Below are positions 19,580 to 26,675 of a stretch of DNA of 26,675 bases, piece by piece (the first letter of the stretch is position 1; every line of letters starts with the position of its first letter). The stretch spans positions 1-26,675 of the forward strand of contig JAYMSP010002050.1 of assembly GCA_036897095.1 (NCBI GenBank), given 5' to 3'. The translations under genes were made by a program, and so were the position numbers. This DNA comes from Plantago elongata. Lineage: Eukaryota > Streptophyta > Magnoliopsida > Lamiales > Plantaginaceae. A model generated the notes under the pieces. That model made no database searches. It had not been told where the DNA came from and saw only the letters and a program-made list of their open reading frames with translations.

Positions 19580-20547
19580 GCTTGAGTAGGTTTCTTGTGT
19601 ATGTTTTTTATATCAGATAATTTTCCTATGTATGCATCCGAGTAGGCCTCGGCCTAGTTTTGAAATGGAATATTTGTTTTCGGACCTTCCATGCTTCCGA
19701 TTATAGTATGTTTCTTTAACCAATTTTCCGAATAGCTATCGATATCCTTGCAATTGGACTCTTGGCTCTGTTATCCAACAATCCTATCCTCAAAATGTAT
19801 CTTCCCGAGGGCCTTCCATAACCCGAGGGCTCTTACTTAAGAGAAAGACATTTTTCTCACAAGGGTTCCAACGGTTGAGGAATCGGTGTGACGATTCGCG
19901 ATCAGCTCGTTTTCGTTAAACGACGCCTCGGTTCAAAGTGGTAATTCCTCGTGAACCTGTGCGACAGTTCATCTACGAACCGATGTCACGGTTCGACCGC
20001 GGACCTTTCCTTATAAATAGGAGGTCCCATAACCGATTTTTTTAACATTTACCATTTTCACTTCTTCTAGAGAGATAAAGGTACCCGAGTAAACCGTAGA
20101 GAGAGAAAGGGAACAAGACAAAAAGGAACATCCGGATACTCCCATCCGAGTAGCTATCCTTCGCCTTCCATAGTAAGTTTCCTCTTGCTTATCTCGTGTT
20201 TAGTAAATTTTTTGCTCCTCTCGCTTTTTGTCGGCTTTTTACTTTCTGTGCACTCTCTTGCTTTTTGCTCCGCGATGTATCATGGTATGAGACACTTTTT
20301 TTTAATGAAAGAGAGCCTAAGCTTTCAGGTTTTTATATTTCTAGGAATTATGGCGGTTTAAATGAACTCGCAAACACCAAAAGTCGCAAAATACTTACAT
20401 TCCACCAAAATACCCAACTAACTAGCCATTTTACTAAGATATAGCAATATACAAAATGTACCAGAACACACGAAGGAGATGTATTGTAAGACACCATGTA
20501 TGTACCAAAATCCTTGCTAGTGTTCCCAAAAAGCTGGCTATGTGGTT
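19580..20547. other. Non-coding region with a second TATA-type promoter
   Basis: No convincing ORF. A TATAAATAG at 20012-20020 sits in the context ccttataaatag, the same as at 18993-19001. It is followed by ggaggtccc and a purine-rich leader (gagagagaaaggg near 20100), but no ORF follows in the plus direction. The stretch 19590-19990 has repeated ccgag/cgagg words (gagtaggcctcggcctag near 19641, cccgaggg near 19805). Confidence 0.45.
20012..20018 (+). promoter_or_regulatory. TATA box without an obvious gene
   Basis: TATAAAT in the context ccttataaataggaggtccc resembles the TATA region at 18993. A 160-base stretch with no long ORF follows. It may be a duplicated promoter or the U3/R region of an unrecognised LTR. 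Confidence 0.4.
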
Positions 20548-21162
20548 TTAATTATGCCAGTGGGTTAGAAGACGGAGCCAGAGAGCGAGCCATGTGTCGT
20601 ACCAATCACCATGCCTGCTCTTGTGAAGTCCAAAAATGCCAGAAATTGAGCCAGGAAACGTACCCACTATCGAACCAATTAAAGCGTCCTTTGCCAAAAT
20701 GCCAGAGTGCAGGCAAAATTCGATACCTGCTACAATCCAGTTCCCATGCCAGCTCCTGTGCTGCAGATTATGAATTACGACCGGATATGCTATGTATAGT
20801 TGCAGGCTGCTAGCGGAATCTGCAGGGCCTTTGGAAATTGGAGGATGAAGCTGCAAATTGATGATGAACTCTGCACAAACTTTGAGTATTACAGTTTGAG
20901 ACTGCAATTTACTGCTCAATTTAGCAGCTAGTTGATCAATGTTGCCGTACAGATCTACAGCTATGGAATTCAGTTCAGTTGCTATCAGTTGATCAATGAC
21001 TGCAAATTTTCTGTATCTTGTGTTTGCAGCTTGTGTCTGCACCTTCTCCAAAACAGCAGCAATTAGCTGCTCAATGCTTGCTATTTTTATCTGCAGTTTG
21101 CGGCTGAAACCTTCAGTTTGTGGATCCAAGATGGTTGAAATCATCAGGAAGTGTAAAATCAA
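20548..21162 (-). CDS. Unrecognised 204-codon ORF, doubtful
   Basis: The frame is open for 204 codons, long for random DNA of this composition, but I see no known domain. Residues about 25-95 are a leucine/alanine/isoleucine-rich helical region with repeated QLIA (EQLIAAVLEKVQ, DQLIATELNSIA) and DQLAAKLSSKLQ. The DNA itself repeats ctgc/gatcaat words here, so the pattern may come from a degenerate repeat. The C-terminal part repeats HG(N/D)W (RSWHGNWIV, RHGDWYDTW). It lies about 1.6 kb beyond the 3' end of the minus-strand LINE and could be old transposon sequence. No promoter was identified. Confidence 0.2.
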   Translation of the reverse strand: MILHFLMISTILDPQTEGFSRKLQIKIASIEQLIAAVLEKVQTQAANTRYRKFAVIDQLIATELNSIAVDLYGNIDQLAAKLSSKLQSQTVILKVCAEFIINLQLHPPISKGPADSASSLQLYIAYPVVIHNLQHRSWHGNWIVAGIEFCLHSGILAKDALIGSIVGTFPGSISGIFGLHKSRHGDWYDTWLALWLRLLTHWHN

Positions 21163-22719
21163 AGTTGTAGTCCTTCCATTTCTCTGAAAAAAATCCCCAG
21201 CAGCCTAAATTAGTAGCTGGAAAATCATTTGTTGTGTCAAATAACAGCCATACTGCAGATGACTTGATAATCCCGCAACCTGTCCATCTCTTATCCACAG
21301 ATATCCCATACAACTAAATCAACTGATCAAAACAAAAAGAGATATCCTTCTCCATAACAGTAGCAATACAGTATCGATTCGGTCTACCAATATCACAGAA
21401 AATCCATTCGTTCCCATGCCAACCTGCATGATGTTTCTTGTCATGTGTGTGCAAAAACAGATAAGTGAGCCTAATAGAAGTGAAGACAGGGGAAATGAAC
21501 TGTGGATGAGAATAGAAAATTTGTTCTAGTGAGAGGAGAGGCAGGGCAGATCTCCTCTGTAACTGAAATATCAAAAACATGCCCTTTATAAATTCTCAAT
21601 CTCTCTGAAATGATAATGAATGCAGTAAAGAGAAATTAGAATGGCTAGAACCCCTCCAATTCCTAACCATTCTATTGAAAATGCTCCTTCCCTCCCTTAA
21701 AAGCAATCCCATCTTATAAACCAAGTAACAGTAAAGTCAATCTCAGAAAGAAGTATAGAAGATATGAACACCAAGCTTGCCCAAAAATTAACATTGCTCA
21801 CATCACAACCAATCAGAATCAAAACAAAATTTTGGGTCACTTTCCTTCTGTTTTTGACCACTTTTGAACTGTATATTCCTTTTTTACAGTTCTCTTTACC
21901 TTGTTTTTCTTTTTTTAACTGTAATATTATTTTTTTGCAGTCTCCTTCTCTTTTCTGTTTTCTATACCACCTCCTCAACACCAAATACTCAAAACCAATG
22001 CACAATGATTGTGAAGGGTGAAAGGTAAAGAATAATTGGAGCCATATAGTAACATGACTGTATATAAATGGGAGATGAATATAACCGTAATAGTGAAGAA
22101 AAGAGGGTGGGAAATGTCTGCAGCCATAAGATAATGCACAAAAGGTGATGTGTGGAAAGCAGATATAATCATGACAAATGCAGAATGAAGAATGAATGCA
22201 TGCATGAATGTGATCTTTAATACTAAAATTGTATGCAAGAATGCTAAGATGCAAATTCAAATGGGTGGTAGTGAGAAACGGCTGCAGACACTATGATACC
22301 AATGCATATCATCTTTGCACATCTCAGAAAATGAAGAATTCATCAAGATCACCTGCAATCCTAGCCATATACTGCTTTCCCACTTCTGAGTCTTCACTTT
22401 TTTCTGCTCAAGTAAAATTTTGCATTTCTTTTGGAATAAAAAACCTAACCTTTTTTTACCTCCACTTGACTCTTTTTTAGTTTGGGAAAGCTCTACAGAC
22501 CTTTCATTTTTTTTAGGCCTACAGCCTTTTTTACCTAGACAACAGGCTTTTTTCTGAACAAGAGGATTTCTACCTACCAAATCATCATCACAAGGGCACC
22601 AGATCCATACCATGAAGCAAACAGACTTACTAACATAACTCCACCATCTCTGAGTCTCACATTGGAAGTGTTTACACATTAGTTCTTCTGATATAGACTA
22701 GTCCATTCTTGTCACCATA
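21163..22719. other. AT-rich region, no supported gene
   Basis: Several ORFs of 60-190 codons occur on both strands but have low-complexity, phenylalanine/tyrosine/lysine-rich translations typical of AT-rich non-coding DNA. The stretch 22390-22560 has many T-runs on the plus strand, A-runs on the minus strand, just past the RNase H end of the LINE, and may be its A-rich 3' tail region. A tRNA-iMet primer-site-like sequence, tggtatcatag on the minus strand, lies at 22291-22301 without a detectable LTR pair. Confidence 0.4.
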
Positions 22720-22739
22720 AGCCAGTCTTCTGGCTTGCA

Positions 22740-23633
22740 CTGGGAGGTCTGCATGTTCAAGTATGCAGGTTTTCGTTCCTTGTAAAGCATCTGAAGCCAA
22801 AAAGTCAGCTACAGTATTTCCTTCTCAATATATATGAGCAAGCCTGATATCTCTATCCCTGCATAAATGGTGGATCTTGGATAAGATGATGTGCAGCTTC
22901 CAGTTCCAGCTTTGGTTAGCTTTAATGATAAGTTGTATAGCAAGTTGGGAATCAGATTCAACAATGATCTTATCATAGTGCATCTCAATACACATCTGAA
23001 TTCCCTACCATATACCCATCAGTCCAGCCATGATGATAGAACTTCTACCAAGGTAGGTTTGAAAACCCTTGACTATTCTTCATGTGTCATCTCTAATGAC
23101 CCCCCTGCAGCTCCTCTTTCAAAAATACTATCAAATGAACCATCTGCATTCAGTTTTACCCATTGTGAAGGGGGAGCATGCCAGTGAAAGATCTTCAGTT
23201 TGGGTCTAGAGGCTTGGGGAAAGTTGATTAACAAGCCATCAGCAGTTGATTTATCCCCTGCCCAAAAAGAAGAGTCAAATGGTTTGGCCTGATGTGACAA
23301 AAGTATGAAGTTCTTGACTCTGAGACTGGGGTAGCCCTGATCTTGATGCCTTCATATTTTGCTTCATTTCTGACTTTCCATAAGAACCATGCAATGAGGA
23401 TAGGGACTAGAATTCTAGCATAGCTCTTTTTGACTTGGTCTGATGAGAATATCCAGCTCCTTAGTCTATCCACTGGTGTAAGATGACATCCCACAGGGAC
23501 TTGAAATAAATCTGAGAACCATTTCCACACCTGTAGAGCTTCTTCATTATACATCAGAACATGAATCATAGTTTCCCTGGCATTACAACATTGGCACTTA
23601 GAAGCCAACACCATTCCTCTGTGCTGCAAAATG
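22740..23633 (-). pseudogene. LINE zf-RVT second half and RNase H domain
   Basis: The frame resumes at ILQHRGMVLASKCQCC and ETMIHVL, the cysteine/histidine part of zf-RVT, directly continuing the domain cut at 24666. Further on, WVKLNADGSFD (near 23150) contains the first catalytic Asp of RNase H and ESDS (22948-22959) the later acidic pair. EGNTVADFLA (near 22787-22824) is the conserved end of the domain. A TGA (plus-strand tca at 22825-22827) precedes EGN where the family has Arg, and a frameshift lies between the two catalytic parts. The 3' end of the LINE is not precisely visible. Confidence 0.85.
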
Positions 23634-23638
23634 TCATC
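23634..23638 (+). repeat. Target site duplication TCATC, left copy
   Basis: Matches 24661-24665 exactly; the two copies bracket the solo LTR. Confidence 0.9.
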
Positions 23639-23779
23639 TGTAATGGTCAAAATTCGCTCTTCCAGCAAGACTGTCAAATTGGTCCATCAAGGCCCTGACC
23701 AATCCATGATCTCGAAATAAGTCCATCTCAACCTCACACCCGGGTCAGGCCCCCCTACCTCTTAGCGGACAGACACACT

Positions 23780-23975
23780 AGCCAACGCGCTTGGTGGGTC
23801 TGGCGGACATACGAGCCAACACGCTTGGCGAGTCTGACATACATGCTAGCCTGCGCACTTGGTGAGTCCGACATACATGCTAGCCATCACGCTTGACGAG
23901 CCTGACGGACGTGCGAGCGAACACGCTTGGCGAGTTTGACATACATGCGAGCCAACACGCTTTGACCGACTCGCC
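23780..23975 (+). repeat. Exact 34 bp period array inside the solo LTR
   Basis: Units start with agcc or agcg at 23780, 23814, 23848, 23882, 23916 and 23950, exactly 34 bp apart, and share the core acgcttggcgagtctgac. The sixth unit is partial. It lies in the putative U3 region, about 210-400 bp upstream of the TATA box, where repeats often act as enhancers in plant LTRs. Confidence 0.93.
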
Positions 23976-24183
23976 CAATCTACCAAAAATGAATTCAATC
24001 AACTTGAGATTCGTCCGACCTAACTCGCAAGGCCAACCATGCAGCCTAACGGATTGACTGACCCACGTCGCGTGACTAACTCAGTCAGTCAGTAAGCAAC
24101 CGACTAGACTAAGTCAGCCCACGAAACCACTCCAGATCCGAAAGATAGGAGAGGTGGGTACGGACTCAAATGGTAGGATGGTC

Positions 24184-24189
24184 TATATA
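24184..24189 (+). promoter_or_regulatory. Solo-LTR TATA box
   Basis: TATATA in the context ggtctatataggaaggc, with an aaaccctag telo-box-like word at 24235-24243 just downstream. It is a plausible core promoter for the former element. Confidence 0.5.
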
Positions 24190-24660
24190 GGAAGGCAAGC
24201 GAAAAGAGTAAAGGGAGCTCATTCCAACTACTAAAAACCCTAGCAATCAATCGATCTCCTCTCACTTAACACTCAGTGCTCTATCAGTCAGTCAGACGAT
24301 CAAGCTCTCAGGTTGTTAGTCAGACGATCAAGCTTCATCCTCCGCCATCCTACCTCGTTTATCGACGATCATCAGCTAGCTTCCCTTCACGCGGTTAGCT
24401 AGCACACTGTCGGTAACCATTCCATTTTTGCCGAACCGTCAACATGATAAGTCGACCTCCATCATCTCCATCTTTCTCATCGTCAATTTACTTATTCTTT
24501 ATTTCATTACTGACTTGAGCGTCGGAGTCCCTATGGTCGGCACCACACCGGTGTCACCTTGGTATCTTACGTCTCTAGGTTTGTTGCTTGTTGTCTTGCA
24601 GGTCATCGGTGCCCCCCAATTTATCAACCTAAATTCGATTGTAGATTCCGAGCGTCTACA

Positions 24661-24665
24661 TCATC
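24661..24665 (+). repeat. Target site duplication TCATC, right copy
   Basis: Matches 23634-23638 exactly. Confidence 0.9.
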
Positions 24666-26205
24666 AACAGGTAACCAATTGTGAAATAGCTTCCACCAGA
24701 AAATAGCTACAGAGGTTGGAATTCTACTGTCCCATATGCTGGCTGCAAGTCTTGATGGAGTAGAAGGGGTTCTAATGGCTTCCCATGCAGTTTTGGTAGT
24801 GAATAATCCATCAGACGACAGTTTCCATATGGGATGTGAAGGCCTAACATCATCAAGGGGCAAGAGGACAATTTGTACTACAAATGTGCATAGGCAGGCA
24901 CCCAAAAAGCTTCTCAATTTTCCATCCATCTGTATCAAAGAAATCATGCACAAATTGCAGATTCACCACATCCTGCGTCACAAAATCTTTCAACTTGCCC
25001 ATCTCAAGCCATTCATCATGCCAGAAATAGCAATTCCCATAATCAACAGTCCAGAAGTTTTTTTGAACTTCCTTGCTAACTTTGACCATCCTCTTCCAAA
25101 TCATAGACTGAGCACTTCTGAGCTTAACATATCCTGGAAACTTGTTAAGACAGTATTTCTTGTGTATACTAGTAGCCCAAAGAGATTGCTGGAGTCTGAA
25201 TCTGTACCAAAGTTTGAGAGAGAAGGCTGTACATATTTCAGAAAGATTTCTAATCCCTAAACCTCCCTCTGCCTGAGGATAGCAAATAGATCTCCATTTC
25301 GACCAGTGAATTTTCCTCTGTTCACTAGTTTCCCCAAAAAAAACTTTGAGATAATTGAATCTATCCTGTCAAGGATGGTTTGTGGAGGCAGGCAGACTTG
25401 CAGTAGATAGATAGTCATAGAAGTAAGGACACTTCTAATTAGTACCCATCTTCCCCCTTGAGATAGAAATTTCAGATTCCAACCAGTTAATTTGCTCCTC
25501 ACCTTATCTACAAGGTAATCATAGTATGCAATGTGTTTCCTCCCATTTGAGATAGGGACTCCAGGTATCTAAATGGTAGGATTTTGACCTGTATTCCACA
25601 TTGCTCCTCTAATTCTCTTGTATTAGCACCTTTACCAGCATATAGAGCACTCTTCTGCACATTCAATTTCTGCCCTGACAGTTCCTCATAATGCTGGATA
25701 AAATTCAAGATTAACTGCATACCCTCCTGGCTTCCTTTGGTAAATATGATCAGGTCATCTACATATGCCAGATGGCTCACAAGCAAGTTCTTCTTGGTGT
25801 CATAATAGAGTTCTTGATGAGTGGAGAAAAGTCTATTAAGACCTCTAGATAGATTTTTCCCAGCAAGTATGAATAATGAAGGTGAAAGGGGATCACCCTA
25901 TCTCAATCCATGAGCGGACTTGATAAATCCTGCAGATTCCCCATTCACTATAACTCCAAAATGACAATTGTTTAAAGTCCGAAGAATAAGATCACACCAA
26001 TGTTCAGAGAAGCCAAATCTTTGAGAATCTTCAGCAAAAATTCCCAGCTTAGTCTATCATATGCTTTGAGCATATCCAACTGCATAGTGATGTTATCATC
26101 TCTTGTGTTCACATCCAGTGAGTGGATAAGTTCTTGTGTTAGGAGTATGTTGTCCTGAATGAGTCTCCTTTCACAAATCCACTTTGATTAGGAGATAAAA
26201 ATTAA
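24666..26205 (-). pseudogene. LINE reverse transcriptase and first half of zf-RVT
   Basis: Similarity starts at PNQSGF (near 26190). Motif A follows as LDMLKAYDRLSW (near 26070), then GDPLSPSLF of motif B (near 25890), then the catalytic HLAYVDDLIIF (near 25760), with V where most plant LINEs have A in YADD. Downstream are GQKLNVQKSALY, then SKLTGWNLKFLSQGGRW (near 25470), NCYFWHDEW (near 25030) and the zf-RVT start PIWKLSSDGLFTTKTAWEAI (near 24860). An in-frame TAG (plus-strand cta at 25898-25900) replaces the glutamine of the LRQGDP motif. Single-base frameshifts lie just after PNQSGFVKG, after motif A, and elsewhere. Confidence 0.9.
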
Positions 26206-26280
26206 ATTGAATTTTTTATTAAATCCCAGAATCATTCTTGGCTTTGATCCTATACAAAATGAATGAGATAGAAACCTATC

Positions 26281-26585
26281 TTTTAAATATATATAGATTA
26301 CAACTCCTCTAAAAGTTCGAATTTGTAGAAAGTTGTGGATCTAATCATATATATTAATACTCTAACACTCCTCCACACTCGTGGCCGATTTCAACTTCTT
26401 TGCAAGGCCATTTGAGTGAAAATTTAATATGGGGGCGGAGATTGTCTCCATGGAGATTCGAACCCAGGTTTGGTTTGAGCTAGAGGCTTTGATTCCATGA
26501 TATAATTCAATCTTATCTAAAAGCTCGAACGCTTAGAGAGTTGTGGAATGTAATCATATACAATAAATCAATAAATACTACAACA
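26281..26585 (-). mobile_element. TRIM-like mini retrotransposon
   Basis: Read on the minus strand: a first short repeat, 26585-26498, begins TGTTGTAGTATT and ends ATATCA. It is followed directly by TGGAATCAAAGCC (26497-26485), a diverged tRNA-iMet primer site. An internal stretch of about 110 bp ends in the purine run gtgtggaggag (near 26378-26368). A second copy of the repeat then starts TGTTAGAGTATT at 26367 and runs to about 26281. The two repeats share landmarks such as tgatta-attcc/gatcc-acaact and cttttagat/gagg. This is the full LTR-PBS-PPT-LTR layout of a terminal-repeat retrotransposon in miniature, about 305 bp with no protein. The outer end of the second repeat is degenerate and no target duplication is evident. 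Confidence 0.6.
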
Positions 26586-26675
26586 ATTTGGAACAATCCG
26601 AAGGACTCATCCATGAGTCGTTGCCCATCGGTCAAATCAGCTCAACACATGATATCGCATATGCGGTAGTCATTT
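26586..26675. other. Window edge, nothing recognised
   Basis: Ninety bases of non-coding sequence beyond the TRIM-like element. Whether the missing 5' part of the LINE lies further on cannot be seen. Confidence 0.4.

Larger units (their letters stand above)
23639..24660 (+). mobile_element. Solo LTR, 1022 bp
   Basis: The element starts TGTAATGG and ends GCGTCTACA. It is flanked by perfect 5 bp direct repeats TCATC at 23634-23638 and 24661-24665, as LTR-retrotransposon integration produces. Removing it and one repeat restores continuity of the LINE zf-RVT domain, which independently confirms both borders. It has a TATA box near 24184 and an internal 34 bp tandem array. No primer site, polypurine tract, gag or pol is present, so it is a solo LTR formed by recombination between two LTRs. 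Orientation plus is inferred from the TATA box. The superfamily cannot be decided from the LTR alone. Confidence 0.92.
22740..26205 (-). mobile_element. Decayed plant LINE (RT, zf-RVT, RNase H), split by a solo LTR
   Basis: In the minus direction the order is reverse transcriptase (about 26205-25500), connection region, zinc-binding RVT domain (about 24950-24666 and 23633-23450) and an RNase H domain (about 23190-22780). This order is typical of plant L1-type LINEs with an RNase H tail. The endonuclease and the N-terminal ORF are missing; similarity ends at about 26205, beside a TRIM-like element. The reading frame is broken by several frameshifts and stops, so it is inactive. A 1022 bp solo LTR interrupts the zf-RVT domain at 23639-24660. 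Confidence 0.88.

Noticed and set aside
21697..22260. 187-codon minus ORF rich in F, Y and H
   Set aside because: Low-complexity translation of AT-rich DNA. A second long frame covers the same bases, and no domain or promoter is seen.
22257..22679. 140-codon minus ORF with cysteine/lysine-rich repeats (QKK, KKG)
   Set aside because: The lysines come from A-runs just past the LINE RNase H end, so it is more likely the LINE 3' tail than a gene.
24428..24706. 92-codon plus ORF with a hydrophobic stretch
   Set aside because: It starts inside the solo LTR and runs across the insertion border into antisense LINE sequence, so it cannot be an old gene.
24736..25260. 174-codon plus ORF
   Set aside because: It is antisense to the LINE connection and zf-RVT region.

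Overview
This window reads as nuclear DNA from a flowering plant, most likely a eudicot. It is AT-rich, gene-poor and packed with plant-type transposable elements. The supporting marks are Stowaway-like and hAT-like elements, a long-LTR Ty3/gypsy chromovirus, a plant LINE with an RNase H tail, tRNA-iMet-type primer sites, and a DEAD-box helicase with a telo-box in its upstream region. Only one confidently functional gene is visible: an intronless 700-codon DEAD-box RNA helicase of the RH21/PRP28 type (U5 snRNP, pre-mRNA splicing) on the minus strand at 16259-18361. A second, weaker candidate is a 123-codon ORF at 19208-19579 that follows a TATA box and a leader with no ATG.

Layout, left to right. 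Positions 352-747 hold nested or duplicated Stowaway/mariner-type MITE ends. Positions 711-2703 are three tandem copies of a ~670-690 bp unit, each with a Helitron-like 3' terminus. The third copy is cut at ~2703 by foreign AT-rich DNA beginning TGTTAG (2705-6217), probably degraded LTR-retrotransposon sequence without coding potential. Positions 6218-12722 are a broken Ty3/gypsy Tekay/Del-like chromovirus: 201 bp of 5' LTR, a primer-binding site, a minisatellite where gag-RT should be, a frameshifted integrase tail with chromodomain, a polypurine tract and a ~4 kb 3' LTR. Positions 13489-14151 are a 663 bp non-autonomous hAT element with a perfect 8 bp target duplication. Positions 14488-14797 are a Stowaway-like MITE containing a perfect 20 bp inverted repeat.

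The helicase follows, then the orphan ORF region with two TATA boxes (18993, 20012). An unrecognised minus-strand ORF lies at 20548-21162. The right end (22740-26205) is a decayed minus-strand LINE, split by a 1022 bp solo LTR (23639-24660) with a perfect 5 bp target duplication and an internal array of exact 34 bp period. A small TRIM-like element (26281-26585) sits beside the truncated 5' side of the LINE.

Apart from the helicase, nothing forms a pathway. The window is a record of nested insertions around one housekeeping splicing gene. I found no evidence of a clearly new multi-gene system. The best candidates for novelty are the orphan ORF with its HCPC motif, the Helitron-ended tandem array, and the palindromic minisatellite inside the Ty3 element. 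All percentages and alignments were done by eye.
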